DNA from: Reinekea sp. G2M2-21
GTDB taxonomy: Bacteria; Pseudomonadota; Gammaproteobacteria; Pseudomonadales; Natronospirillaceae
NCBI RefSeq assembly: GCF_015687175.1
Contig: NZ_JADPQG010000003.1
Span: 124,001 to 188,000 of the forward strand
DNA: 64,000 nucleotides
Reading direction: 5' to 3'
Shown: positions 35,031-44,116 of the stretch, one piece after another
How the letters are laid out: the number at the start of each line of letters is the position of its first letter
Position numbering within the stretch: the first letter of the stretch is position 1
Notes under the pieces: model-generated
Databases searched by the model: none
Told to the model about the DNA's origin: nothing
What the model saw: the letters and a program-made list of their open reading frames with translations, nothing else
Made by a program: the position numbers and the translations under genes

Positions 35031-37031
35031 ATGAAACATGCTTTTACTGTCAGCCTGACAGCCGCGCTAATAACAGCCTGCGCAGGCGGCAATTCACCAG
35101 AAGTGATCAAACCGGACTTGGGTGGCGGCGATAACGTTGGCCAACTCACTGCCGGCAGCCAACCGTTCGATATCGACGGGTTGGGGTTTAAAACTGCCAC
35201 AGTCAACGCTAAGTCAATTGATGGTCAGTTCAGTTACAACGACGGCGAACAGATTACTTTTATGCTGGGTGATACTGAACTGTTTACGGTGGCTGCAGCA
35301 GAGAACCTGAATTTCTCGACAGCTTTGCGCCAGGGCTACGCGCTGCCCGATACCGCCGATGCGGTTCTGTCGATTCTCGAAACACCACCAGGACAAGCCG
35401 CCGCAACACTTGATCCGCTTCACGTGATTTCGAACAAAATGAAGCTACTTTTGGTGCTCGACAACGACCGCAACCCGGACAACGGTATTGACTTAACCGA
35501 CTGGCACCAACGCCTGGCAGGCACGTTTGTGGATCTGGATCACGCATTTGACCGACCTGACGTTTTTGTAGATACCTTTAGTGGCAGCCTGGCGGCACCT
35601 GTGGCTATTGATATCGCCGAACCGCTCGTTACGCTGTACGACATGGAAGGTATAAAGGTACGCGCACCGCGAATGATCCAACACGAGTCCGCTTGGAGTA
35701 GCTTAGAATACATCAACAGCTATCAATACAATTCGCTGGGCGCACTGACACAAACAGATAATCTGGTACGACGCACAAGCACAGACAAGGACTTGAGCCG
35801 AGATACCATTACATACAGTTTGGACAAATTTGGCTTCCCTCAAGAAGTGATCACCACTCAGCGACTTAATCTGGATACGGATACACCGGAAACCTATGTC
35901 GCAAAAACCGTGCTGATCAACAATGGCTATATGGGCCGAAATGGTTACCAAATTGTGACCTTTGAAGAAGACTTCAACGGCACCAGCCTTGACGATTTGG
36001 AACTGGAATATCGCATGGAAAGCACCTATTCAGCGAACCAGCCGATTCGCATGAAAGAATTTTCCGACAATGGGAACCAAACTACGTCCCAGCACGACTA
36101 TGTCTACCAATACGACAGCGAAGGACGCGAAATACAGGAGCGTATGGACTACATCAGCCATGATGACACGGGTGCTGTGATTGAAACCGTTACTAACCTA
36201 TACACCACTGTTTATTCTACTGTAAACGGCGATGAAGTAACCTCCCGTTCGGATGACCGCGACAATGACGGTGTCATCAATAGCCGCAAGGAGATTCGTA
36301 TTAAACGCAATTCTGAAGGTCAAGTGTTGGAAAAAGAGTCCAGCTACTATGGCACGGACGACTTGCTGACGTTTCGTCGTCAACAGAACTTCGAATACAA
36401 CGACAATGGCAAAGCGATACAAGAAATCGAGTTACGCGACTTAGATAAAGACGGTTTAGACCTTGAAAACGAGTATGGGGTTAAGATCGACACCTATAAC
36501 GACCAGGGTGTTTTGGTTGAACAGTCCCGCACCTCAAACTCGAACAATACCAATGTGACCAAAACCGTGACGAAATACAGTTACGAGGAACAGGGAACAA
36601 CACTGGGTCGCATGAAAAGCATTGTTCAAACCGAACAAACCTGGGCTTATGGCACCGCCGAAGCAGACCGACCGGAGCCACACCGCGTGATCACCTACAA
36701 TTACGTGTACGACGCCAACAGCGGGCGTTTAACCAACATCAACTCGAATCAGATCTACAACGGCGTTGAAAACTACCGACAGACCATTGAGCTGGCGTAT
36801 AACGCAGACGGTAACTTAACCGACTATACGATCACCTATAACGTGGACGACATTGGTGGCACAGCGCGCGTCATGGCACATCACATGACTTACGTGGAAA
36901 CCGACAATGGGCTGGGCTACTTATTGCACAACCAGACCCGCGAACAATTGAACTCACTGCTCAACAAGACCGCCCAAGACTACGACATTTACCTCAACAC
37001 GCCCGTACTTATTTTCGCGCCATGGAAGTAA
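35031..37031 (+). CDS. Large lipoprotein with YD/RHS-like repeats
   Basis: This 666-residue protein has a lipoprotein signal peptide (SLTAALITACAGGN), Cys at about residue 17. After an acidic domain of some 210 residues (LLLVLDNDRNPDNGIDLTDW, with EF-hand-like acidic spacing), the C-terminal 450 residues contain repeated YxYDxxG motifs: YQYNSLGALTQ, YVYQYDSEGREI, YVYDANSGRLTN and AYNADGNLTDY. That is the rhythm of RHS/YD repeat proteins, but there is no core RHS motif or toxin end. I start at the ATG at 35031, which gives the best signal peptide. It follows the ELWxxDGT lipoprotein gene and ends before a strong terminator. No function is assigned. Confidence 0.78.
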   Translation: MKHAFTVSLTAALITACAGGNSPEVIKPDLGGGDNVGQLTAGSQPFDIDGLGFKTATVNAKSIDGQFSYNDGEQITFMLGDTELFTVAAAENLNFSTALRQGYALPDTADAVLSILETPPGQAAATLDPLHVISNKMKLLLVLDNDRNPDNGIDLTDWHQRLAGTFVDLDHAFDRPDVFVDTFSGSLAAPVAIDIAEPLVTLYDMEGIKVRAPRMIQHESAWSSLEYINSYQYNSLGALTQTDNLVRRTSTDKDLSRDTITYSLDKFGFPQEVITTQRLNLDTDTPETYVAKTVLINNGYMGRNGYQIVTFEEDFNGTSLDDLELEYRMESTYSANQPIRMKEFSDNGNQTTSQHDYVYQYDSEGREIQERMDYISHDDTGAVIETVTNLYTTVYSTVNGDEVTSRSDDRDNDGVINSRKEIRIKRNSEGQVLEKESSYYGTDDLLTFRRQQNFEYNDNGKAIQEIELRDLDKDGLDLENEYGVKIDTYNDQGVLVEQSRTSNSNNTNVTKTVTKYSYEEQGTTLGRMKSIVQTEQTWAYGTAEADRPEPHRVITYNYVYDANSGRLTNINSNQIYNGVENYRQTIELAYNADGNLTDYTITYNVDDIGGTARVMAHHMTYVETDNGLGYLLHNQTREQLNSLLNKTAQDYDIYLNTPVLIFAPWK

Positions 37032-37048
37032 TGTAGAAGAACTCGTTG

Positions 37049-37080
37049 GATCCGGAGCGAGCGCTCTGGATCTTTTTTTT
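37049..37080 (+). terminator. Rho-independent terminator after the lipoprotein pair
   Basis: The arms GATCCGGAGC and GCTCTGGATC pair with one mismatch around GAGC, followed by eight T. It lies 18 bases after the stop codon. Confidence 0.88.
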
Positions 37081-37505
37081 GAATACTGCTTTTCTCTTTT
37101 AGACCTCAACCTACAATGATATTTGACATTTTCTCAGCATTAACAGGAGTTCAAAACAAATTTTTCAGTCAAAGCCGCAAAATGGTGTTCGTAAATATGG
37201 AATTACTAACGAGGAATCGATTGTTATACGTTCAGAATAAACACACTGGTCACGCACTAGAAACGGTAATTAGAAATGTAATGAAAGACTTTCAGTCTAA
37301 AACAATAGCTATCCCAAAGAAGCACTATTTAATCTGTATCACACCGAAGATTTGCATGAGGCGAGAATCTAGAATCCAAAGTAAATCATAAGAATTTCAA
37401 ATTACGAACAAACGCACAGGGTCTACAATTCAAAGTAGCACCTCAGATACAATCATCATTCAAAAATATTTCAGAATATATCCACATGATTTACCCACCA
37501 CCATT
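37081..37505. other. AT-rich region with no confident gene
   Basis: The base composition turns AT-rich here and stays so through much of 37-48 kb. One open frame of 91 codons runs at 37116-37391 on the plus strand, but it has no ribosome site and its residues look random, so I leave it as doubtful. I see no RNA gene or repeat. Confidence 0.4.
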
Positions 37506-37925
37506 CTAACTAGGCTTGGTCAAACTTTTTACCCGAATATGCAGATGAAGATAATATATCCCAGTAACAATGGCAGTCGTTACCGTTAGAATATAGGCTG
37601 CCGCGACAGTTGTACGCGCAAAGTAGAATGCCTCAGAAAAACTATCTGTACTTGGTAACGGAAAAGGGCTCACATGGCCATTTTCACTCAAAAATGCAAA
37701 ACCATAGCCCATCACGCCTGCCCATAGACCCAGAGCAACAACTCCAAGTAGAGCAATACCACATACTGCACCGAAGTCTATATTTCTATCCAACACATCA
37801 AGTTTATCCCATTGCTCTGTAATACCCTTAACACCAATCACCAAAACACCTGTCAGTACGGGAATCATAACCTGTACGATATTTATCAAGTAATTCGCTT
37901 TTTCCACGTGATCCACAACGTTCAT
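37506..37925 (-). CDS. Small four-helix membrane protein
   Basis: The 139-residue protein has four hydrophobic segments: YLINIVQVMIPVLTGVLVIG, VCGIALLGVVALGLWAGVMG, a shorter one near GYGFAFL, and VAAAYILTVTTAIVTGIYYL. A hydrophilic loop (SENGHVSPFPLPSTDSF) divides the pairs. It has no recognised family. It stands alone between a terminator region and the phospholipase group, on the same strand as the latter but downstream of a hairpin. A role as an immunity or small sensor protein is possible but has no direct support. Confidence 0.55.
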   Translation of the reverse strand: MNVVDHVEKANYLINIVQVMIPVLTGVLVIGVKGITEQWDKLDVLDRNIDFGAVCGIALLGVVALGLWAGVMGYGFAFLSENGHVSPFPLPSTDSFSEAFYFARTTVAAAYILTVTTAIVTGIYYLHLHIRVKSLTKPS

Positions 37926-38084
37926 AACATAAATCCTTCTAACTTAGTAATTTCGCACTGATATTTTCGTCAATACCACTAAAGGCTTTAAATTGGTCAT
38001 AAGAAATACTTTATTAAAAAGCCAACAATCCCCTAATACAACAATTCAACCACACTCAGGTAACAAGATAGTTTAACGGGTATT

Positions 38085-38112
38085 GGGGATGAAAAGGCTT
38101 CCTTTCATCCCC
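38085..38112 (-). terminator. Hairpin after the phospholipase gene
   Basis: Ten-base perfect arms GGGGATGAAA and TTTCATCCCC enclose an eight-base loop, 23 bases after the phospholipase stop. No clear T run follows on the minus strand, so it may be a weak terminator or an mRNA-end stabiliser. Confidence 0.45.
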
Positions 38113-38134
38113 ATCAAATCGACTAAAAAAACTA

Positions 38135-39385
38135 TTAAGTTTTCGAATACCTTAAAAAACAACCGCGACCAGTCGCCAGGTTGTTCAAATTCAATCCCAA
38201 TCCCACGCTAAACGTACTTGTGGAATAGTGCGCCAAATAATCCATTGGCCCCAAATGAGTCCTTAACTGTAGAGGGAACGATGTACCTCGTATGCAAATA
38301 TCCCATGTTAATTGCAGATCACCAGAAATCCCATCTAGCAGCAAGGTACCAGTCCTAACAGATGCACTGCCACTTAGGGCACTGCCGAACATTCCTTCCA
38401 CACTGACTTTTCCGCCTATCATATCATAACCTTTGAAACCGACATTTTTTCCGGCAATCCAAAATCTATTTCCGTTATCAGGGAACCAAAATGGTTTAAC
38501 GTTAAGCTCATAACCATAGACTTCCCCGCCGATGGTGGGCTCAAAGTACCGACTATAATTTATGGAAACGAAATTAGCTCCTTGCCCCAAAGAATCAAGA
38601 GCTTGATGATCATTACTGTTAAACGCATCAGTTATGTCATCCAACACATAGGCGATAGGTTCGCCTTTGTCGTTAAATTGTGTGGGAACTGGTTCTCCGT
38701 CTTCGTCGGTCTCATCGAGGACTTGACCATCAGATCTATGCTCCAATCCAAATAATAGCGATTTTTCTTGATGGGATTCACTTTCACTTGGGCTAAAAAA
38801 TTGGTAAGGCGTATAAAACTCCAAATAAATTCCAGGATTTGAAATGCGGTTTATTACTGGACCAGAGTCTCTCGTAATCAGGTAGAAGTCAAACATACCG
38901 GTCATACCAAAGAAAAATCGCTTCGACCATTTATCCGGATTTAAGTTCTTTTCATCCAGACAAGCCAAATAGGCAATACTGCTTCGACTATTATATGAAT
39001 ACTTTCGTCCATCACTTTTGCCATTTCCCTGTATATTATTCTCATATTCACAATTAGTGCTTTCCCAAAATGTATACTTTATGGAGTATTGCCCTCTTAA
39101 AGACATCTCATCTGTTTGCCTATCTTCGCCTCCAAGCTGCATAGATGAAAACAACCTGTAATTCAGATAGTTATCCCTAAAAAAGCTCAGCTTTTGAACA
39201 TTCAAAGGATCACACTCCCCCCATATTAAACAAGGACCCGAGGATAATTTTTCCTGCATATATTTAAAGTCAAAATCTTCTGGTGTTTCGAGATCATCAT
39301 CCCCCAAGCTGGCATCATCTGCATAGCTAAGATTTGGCAATACCAAAAGCAATATTAGCAGTAAATCTTTAGTTAACATTTTCAT
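38135..39385 (-). CDS. OmpLA/PldA-like outer membrane phospholipase A
   Basis: The 416-residue product has a signal peptide (first 22 residues, ending SYA) and a beta-barrel-type C-terminal half that cleaves fatty acids from membrane phospholipids. The OmpLA active-site pattern is present: H216 and S218 in LEHRSDG and N276 in VSINYSRYF, matching the H-x-S and N of the E. coli enzyme (H142, S144, N156 there). Between them sits an insertion of about 46 residues, very acidic (DETDEDGEP), that the E. coli enzyme lacks. A long N-terminal acidic region (about residues 23-75) is also extra. AAGGAG lies 6 bases upstream of the ATG. It begins 2 bases after an HU-like gene. Confidence 0.78.
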   Translation of the reverse strand: MKMLTKDLLLILLLVLPNLSYADDASLGDDDLETPEDFDFKYMQEKLSSGPCLIWGECDPLNVQKLSFFRDNYLNYRLFSSMQLGGEDRQTDEMSLRGQYSIKYTFWESTNCEYENNIQGNGKSDGRKYSYNSRSSIAYLACLDEKNLNPDKWSKRFFFGMTGMFDFYLITRDSGPVINRISNPGIYLEFYTPYQFFSPSESESHQEKSLLFGLEHRSDGQVLDETDEDGEPVPTQFNDKGEPIAYVLDDITDAFNSNDHQALDSLGQGANFVSINYSRYFEPTIGGEVYGYELNVKPFWFPDNGNRFWIAGKNVGFKGYDMIGGKVSVEGMFGSALSGSASVRTGTLLLDGISGDLQLTWDICIRGTSFPLQLRTHLGPMDYLAHYSTSTFSVGLGLNLNNLATGRGCFLRYSKT

Positions 39386-39387
39386 AT

Positions 39388-39669
39388 CTAGCTCCTTTTG
39401 TTAACAGCGTCTCTAAGTGCTTTGCCAGCATTAAACTTCACCAGATTCTTTGCAGGGTAATTTTCCACTTCGCCATTTCGTCGGTTTCTACTGGTACGTT
39501 CAGGAATATGTTCAACTTTGAAGGTCCCGAAGCCCTGAATGCCAATACTTTCATCTGGTGATAATACATTTGAGAGCGTTCCAACAAAGGAATTCAGAAT
39601 ATCTCTGACATCTGAAATTGCATGACCTGTGTCATTGGAAATTGCCTTAATCAATTCGGTTTTATTCAT
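39388..39669 (-). CDS. HU-family DNA-binding protein
   Basis: The 93-residue protein is a nucleoid-associated HU/IHF-type protein that bends DNA. It has the family layout: MNKTELIKAISNDTG, IQGFGTFKVEHIPERTSRNR (arm region with the conserved GFG) and VKFNAGKALRDAV at the end. It is probably an accessory paralogue rather than the main cellular HU. It is followed 2 bases later by the OmpLA-like gene, an unusual partnership, and follows the lipase gene by 106 bases. AAGGAG lies before the ATG. Confidence 0.92.
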   Translation of the reverse strand: MNKTELIKAISNDTGHAISDVRDILNSFVGTLSNVLSPDESIGIQGFGTFKVEHIPERTSRNRRNGEVENYPAKNLVKFNAGKALRDAVNKRS

Positions 39670-39775
39670 AGAGCTCTCCTTTCTTTCTATCTATTTCGAG
39701 ACATTAAAAATCCTCTTTCACATAAACGAGATTAGCTACAACATCGTGCATTAAGTGTATGCCAATATCGAGTAA

Positions 39776-41047
39776 TTATCGGTTGCGATACTTCGCAATC
39801 TCTTTTAATTTGTTTCGGTATATCTTCATACTGTGACTACTGATCGTAGATCGCGGATTAATTTTGATGCTATTCAGGAACCAGCGGAGTCGGTCTAAAA
39901 AGACCGGTGCAACATACACTTCAACCTGTTTAGTATTGCCAGATTTCATATCCGTCAGGTAACGGAGATCGCCCCAGTGACGATACAGCGACATTTTCTC
40001 AAGAAACTGAATTGCTTTATCCAGCGTTGGTTGTTGGTTTCGGCTACTGGAAGTGAGTGCTCGCTTAATCACGATCAAAACGCCGGTGAGCAATTGGATC
40101 AGCAAGTTCGTTGGTAAACGGGGGACGATGTCGGCAGAATTAACAACGCGATACACAGGCGTTTTATAGAATCGGAAATACAGGTAGTCGGCGAATCGGG
40201 GGGCACCAAAGGTGTAACATACCTTGCGAACGTCATCGCTTATTTGTTGCGCTGCCATTTGCGCGAATACCCCACCTTGCGAATGCCCAGTTAGAAATAC
40301 GATGGCTGGTTTGGTTTCTCCGTTAACATAATGTTGAATGTCGTCTATTAAATGTTGTTGAAGAATATTTTGAAAAGAATCGTAAAAGCCCTGGTGAACG
40401 TTACCTGCGTCACCTCCTTTCGGCTTGGCATTCGCATTTAACAACCAATCTTTGACATTTTTATCCGTTCCCCTAAAGCTGAACACGACAAATTTTTTAC
40501 GATTAGATACCCCGGTTAACACATAGTATTCAGCGGAATCGACTTGCCGGAACTCTTTGTATTCAATACTAACGGCCTTGAGATGGTTCAGAATTTCTTT
40601 GAAAGCGTCGGAGTCTTCATATTTGCCAAGATAGCTTCTGATCTTATCCGCCGTTAAGTGATCCTTATTTTCCAATATCTTGGTTATACCTTCTTCGATA
40701 TTGAGTTTATAAAAATCATTTGGTGTCAGGTAAGCAAAGTAAGCGAGTTCAGACATTAAGTAAGCGGCCCGGTCTGAATAACCAAGCCGCAAAAGATCAA
40801 AATTTTTCGCGATAGGATCGGGTTGAATATCGCTGGCTTTAACACTGGAAGCATCGAACTGAGTAATTGCGCGACCGTAGTTCAAGCCAACAGTAGCAAC
40901 GGCAACAACGCCAGGCAGCCAAAACAACAAAAGACTTTCTAGGCTTGGCGAAGTAAACAGCCCTATGCCCAACGCGGCTTTAAGGCTGCCAAAATAAATG
41001 AATGGCACGACTGCCCATTGCGCAACATTCTGAATAATTTTTAACAT
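39776..41047 (-). CDS. Class 3 lipase with N-terminal membrane segments
   Basis: The 423-residue protein is an alpha/beta hydrolase of the fungal-lipase (class 3) type. Two hydrophobic helices lie at about residues 12-54. The catalytic triad is visible: S256 in VFLTGHSQGG, D306 in VVNSADIVPRLP and H357 in LYRHWGD. FSFRGTD near residue 190 supplies the oxyanion region. Class 3 lipases hydrolyse triacylglycerols or phospholipids. The ATG has AAGGA upstream. It lies upstream of, and on the same strand as, the HU and phospholipase A genes, so three genes with two lipolytic enzymes form a probable unit. Confidence 0.85.
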   Translation of the reverse strand: MLKIIQNVAQWAVVPFIYFGSLKAALGIGLFTSPSLESLLLFWLPGVVAVATVGLNYGRAITQFDASSVKASDIQPDPIAKNFDLLRLGYSDRAAYLMSELAYFAYLTPNDFYKLNIEEGITKILENKDHLTADKIRSYLGKYEDSDAFKEILNHLKAVSIEYKEFRQVDSAEYYVLTGVSNRKKFVVFSFRGTDKNVKDWLLNANAKPKGGDAGNVHQGFYDSFQNILQQHLIDDIQHYVNGETKPAIVFLTGHSQGGVFAQMAAQQISDDVRKVCYTFGAPRFADYLYFRFYKTPVYRVVNSADIVPRLPTNLLIQLLTGVLIVIKRALTSSSRNQQPTLDKAIQFLEKMSLYRHWGDLRYLTDMKSGNTKQVEVYVAPVFLDRLRWFLNSIKINPRSTISSHSMKIYRNKLKEIAKYRNR

Positions 41048-41420
41048 ACCTACGTCCTTGTAATCTTAGATTCCACAGTAACGCGTTGAACTCTATCAAC
41101 GCCATTCGGCGCGCACAGCGCCAGACAAAAACTCTGTACATGAGTATGTTACTGGTGACTTACTCACAAAGATCAGCAATTCGTTGGCAAAGCGCTAGGC
41201 CAACATTCACCCCCTTTGCTGATCACTTATTGACCAAACTACAGTTAACCAAAATGATTATCAACAGCATTTTCTACCATGGTAAGAATTTTTTATATGA
41301 ACATATGTCATTTTTATGACCTCCCGAAATAACGACAAGTGCGATTAAAACGGCTACCTGGAACGCAATTCCCGTGACTACTAACCACTAACGCCCTCGT
41401 CCACGGACCAAAAATTCCTT
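41048..41420. other. Region between the lipase and RadC-like genes
   Basis: This 373-base stretch holds the upstream region of the lipase gene. It has no credible gene and no strong structure that I can see. Confidence 0.35.
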
Positions 41421-41897
41421 TTAAATAACCCCCATACTCGCTAACGAGGTGAGCTTCATGCGATCTGGTTTTCCGGTTGGTTTATTGGCTATGAAAACGT
41501 CGTCCAACCACAACGAGAATTCCAGCAAACTGTATTTAATGCGACTGGCTTCTTGTCGCTGTGCCTCCGGCACGTTGAGTTCGCCCGCTGGGTTGCTGCA
41601 CACCAGAATCAGCCGCGTGGCGTTGGCTTGAATGATGTGTTTGAGCAACCGACCGGTGGTGAGCGCTTTCAGTGATGATGGCACATTGAGTAAGGTTCGG
41701 GTCTCGATCAGGTGTTGCGATGTGGTGAGCATAAGCCCGTACACGCCGGTTTTAATAAACCGATGTTGCGCATCTGCAATGTGTTGTTCTGATTTTAAGC
41801 GCGTATCCAACAGAACGGAGTTGGATTTCTGGAAGGCTTCCTGGTGGCGGTGAGTGAACAACAGTTCTTCGTCGCCGATGCTTATTTTTCTGTACAT
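41421..41897 (-). CDS. Degenerate RadC/JAB-domain-like protein
   Basis: The 158-residue product follows the RadC C-terminal layout: VLLDTRLKSEQHI, then LMLTTSQHLIETRTLL, LLKHIIQANATRLILVC and SLLEFSLWLDDVF. Where active RadC and JAB proteins have the metal-binding HNHPSGD, this one reads CSNPAGEL, so both histidines are missing. It may be a non-catalytic relative or a decaying gene. I start at the ATG at 41895-41897; a longer reading upstream adds residues with no similarity. RadC-type genes are frequent in mobile islands. No intact upstream recombinase or restriction gene is visible. Confidence 0.6.
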   Translation of the reverse strand: MYRKISIGDEELLFTHRHQEAFQKSNSVLLDTRLKSEQHIADAQHRFIKTGVYGLMLTTSQHLIETRTLLNVPSSLKALTTGRLLKHIIQANATRLILVCSNPAGELNVPEAQRQEASRIKYSLLEFSLWLDDVFIANKPTGKPDRMKLTSLASMGVI

Positions 41898-42017
41898 AAT
41901 GTTCTCGCGTTTACAGTTGAAATAACATGAAAAAATATTGGCAAACGCTTTAGAAACCTCGCCTGCGATGCGCGCAGGCAAGGGAATGCGGCTAAAGCAT
42001 TGCGTTCTGGGCTGTGT

Positions 42018-42347
42018 TTACAACAATGAATACCGGGACGGCCGCGGCGGAGCCACGGTGGTGATACTCAACACAGGCAAAGAACAGAGCTGAAGCCGCT
42101 CCGATTCTGGAAAAATACCGCTGAACCACACCACAGCAAGCTGCAAACGCCACCAAGGGGTGCAGCGTAAAGTCGCCAGATGGGTTTCTGTGTGGGTGGG
42201 TTGGGGTTGCCATTGGGTGTGGGGTTCGCAAGACGATTCCGCGTCAGAAAGGTTCTGAGCGGCGCTGTTGAGTGCGCTTAGTGTGTCTTGGGACTGAAAT
42301 TTTTCTTTAGCCGAGTGGGACTCTAGCTTACAATGATCTTTAGCCAT
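42018..42347 (-). CDS. Hypothetical protein, doubtful
   Basis: This 109-codon reading frame begins with MAKDHCKLESHSAKEKF and carries a Trp-rich segment (TPWWRLQLAVVWFSGIF) near the middle. Another frame on the same strand also stays open for 79 codons, so the evidence from openness alone is poor. There is no good ribosome site. It lies 121 bases upstream of the RadC-like gene. I keep it as possible only because of the Trp-rich segment and position. Confidence 0.3.
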   Translation of the reverse strand: MAKDHCKLESHSAKEKFQSQDTLSALNSAAQNLSDAESSCEPHTQWQPQPTHTETHLATLRCTPWWRLQLAVVWFSGIFPESERLQLCSLPVLSITTVAPPRPSRYSLL

Positions 42348-42777
42348 GATTGATACTCATATTATCGATTTTGGTTAGCTGCCCCAGAGTGTTACCAGCA
42401 CTCTTGGGTAGCGCTTAGTTTTTCAACGTTTTTCTTGCGATAGACCTCCTTCTGTTTTTCATCCAACGCTTATAAAACACCTTACGAAAACACCACGCAA
42501 GCGGTAAATTTTTCAGGTTTGTTTTTTGTGATCGAGTTAAAAAAATGAGATCTTTTTCGGGAAAGGAATAAAGCCCGAATTAAAAATATTCGGGCTGTTA
42601 AATGAAATACGTTAAAAAAAAGAGAACCCATTGCGTTCGGGTTACGACTTCCAACCAGAACCCAGTACTAACTAAGCTTTGATCGAGTCACTTAGCTCTT
42701 TTGGCGCTTGAACAGAAATGTCTATCACGTCGGATTTTAATTCGATTTAAACCATTCGATTTTTCCAATAGGAGGAA
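42348..42777. other. Region between hypothetical and SUFU genes
   Basis: These 430 bases hold no credible gene. A hairpin with arms AGCCCGAA and TTCGGGCT lies at about 42572-42596 without a T run, and might end the SUFU transcript weakly. Confidence 0.35.
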
Positions 42778-43506
42778 TCAGAAAAATCCAAAACGCTTTT
42801 TAGCGACATTTTTTCGGTTAATGTCTATCACATCGGATAGGTGGTATTTTTCAAGCCTATCCAACAGCGCGTCTGTCCCTTTGGCCAGCTTATAATCCAT
42901 TTCCTCATTGTACAAAGGAACGATACTGTAAAATTCAATCTCCTTTTGGTCGTTGATTTTCAACTTATGAAAGTCTGGTGGTACCGTGACAGAAGGCAGA
43001 AGAATAACACCGCAGAACTCGGTGTTATTTGCAAACGGCTCCGCGGGGTTTCCATTTGGAATTGAATGCCCCCAACCAAACCAAGTTTCGTACTTATGCG
43101 GAAAACGCGCCAAGTATTTGAGTTGTCTAACAGGCCAGTACCATACTTCATCTTTAAATGCTGCGTCACCAATCTTCCAGCTTTCAGGAAGTGAGACCAT
43201 TAATTCCATGTACTTCGTTGAATCTGCATCTTCCGGGACACTCATAGGGAGGTCACTCATGCCGGATGTCACCAGCGTATGAAATGGTCGCTCTTTGGTA
43301 GGCGGTACATGGTGTATGTCGATATGTACGGTATCCGATACCAGCTCGTGCATGACCGTTGGAATTTTTCCAATATGGGCTTCAATATGATCTGAGATTT
43401 CTTCTATACATTCTTCGCCGCTTGGGACTTCCCATTCTTTTTCACCATCGGTATAGGTAAAAATTGGTGATCCTGACAGCGATACGACTTTTTCATCTTT
43501 ATCCAT
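42778..43506 (-). CDS. SUFU (suppressor of fused) domain protein
   Basis: The 242-residue protein has the bacterial SUFU-domain features: a long N-terminal half with HIDIHHVPPTKERPFHTLVT, then MSDLPMSVP, and YMELMVSLPESWKIG near the middle with PVRQLKYLARFPH following. Proteins of this family include immunity proteins that sit beside polymorphic toxin genes, as well as stand-alone members. No toxin gene is adjacent here; a 172-residue GNAT enzyme is upstream. GGAG lies 7 bases before the ATG. It may be an orphan immunity protein. Confidence 0.85.
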   Translation of the reverse strand: MDKDEKVVSLSGSPIFTYTDGEKEWEVPSGEECIEEISDHIEAHIGKIPTVMHELVSDTVHIDIHHVPPTKERPFHTLVTSGMSDLPMSVPEDADSTKYMELMVSLPESWKIGDAAFKDEVWYWPVRQLKYLARFPHKYETWFGWGHSIPNGNPAEPFANNTEFCGVILLPSVTVPPDFHKLKINDQKEIEFYSIVPLYNEEMDYKLAKGTDALLDRLEKYHLSDVIDINRKNVAKKRFGFF

Positions 43507-43597
43507 AGATGTCTCCGATTTATCCTTCCTTTTAACGAATTCGAGAACTTTATCAAGTGCCGGAAGCGAATGCTATGACTGACAGTTTTTACTGTCA

Positions 43598-44116
43598 TTA
43601 CAACCACTTATACATCACAAAGGCATCCACATAGCCTTTTGCTGGGTGATTAAAGGCTTTTGGCAAACAGCCGACTGTTTCAAAGCCAAGTTTGTGCCAG
43701 AGGCGCACAGCCCCTTCGTTACTGGATGCTACAAAATTAAACTGCATGGCCTTATAGCCAAGTTTTTTGGCGATTTGCTGAGAATGCTCGCACATTATGG
43801 TTGCCAGCCCTTTACCACGCGCCAAAGGTGAAACCATATAGCCGCAGTTGCAGACATGGCTACCGGGGCCTGCTTGATTTGTTTTCAAGTAATAGGTTGC
43901 CAAGATTTCGCCGTCGTCTTCAACGACAAAGGTTTTGCGCGGCGTCTCTAACCAAATTTTCTTGGCTTGTGGTTTTGAGATATCGGGGTCGAAACCATAA
44001 GTTTCTCCCGCTGACACGATACTGTGAAAAATTGGCCATATGGCATTCCAATCTTGCTTCTTGGCTTCTCGAATGTCATTTCTTAGTCGGTTCAATTTTG
44101 GTACTCGCCTCAACAA
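43598..44116 (-). CDS. GNAT-family N-acetyltransferase
   Basis: The 172-residue protein transfers an acetyl group from acetyl-CoA. It has the GNAT fold with VEDDGEILATYYLK, CGYMVSPLARGKGLATIMCE (the R-x-x-G-x-G/A CoA-binding loop, RGKGLA) and the C-terminal ASSNEGAVRLWHKLGFETVGC. That layout is closest to small amino-acid or xenobiotic acetyltransferases. The start is uncertain: no ATG lies in the expected place, and a TTG is needed; I use the upstream TTG at 44114-44116. A GAGG site lies shortly after it, so a TTG about 7 codons later is also possible. Confidence 0.82.
   Translation of the reverse strand: MLRRVPKLNRLRNDIREAKKQDWNAIWPIFHSIVSAGETYGFDPDISKPQAKKIWLETPRKTFVVEDDGEILATYYLKTNQAGPGSHVCNCGYMVSPLARGKGLATIMCEHSQQIAKKLGYKAMQFNFVASSNEGAVRLWHKLGFETVGCLPKAFNHPAKGYVDAFVMYKWL

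Noticed and set aside
37116-37391. 91-codon frame between terminator and membrane protein
   Set aside because: No ribosome site, random-looking residues and an AT-rich setting; kept only as a note in the gap entry.
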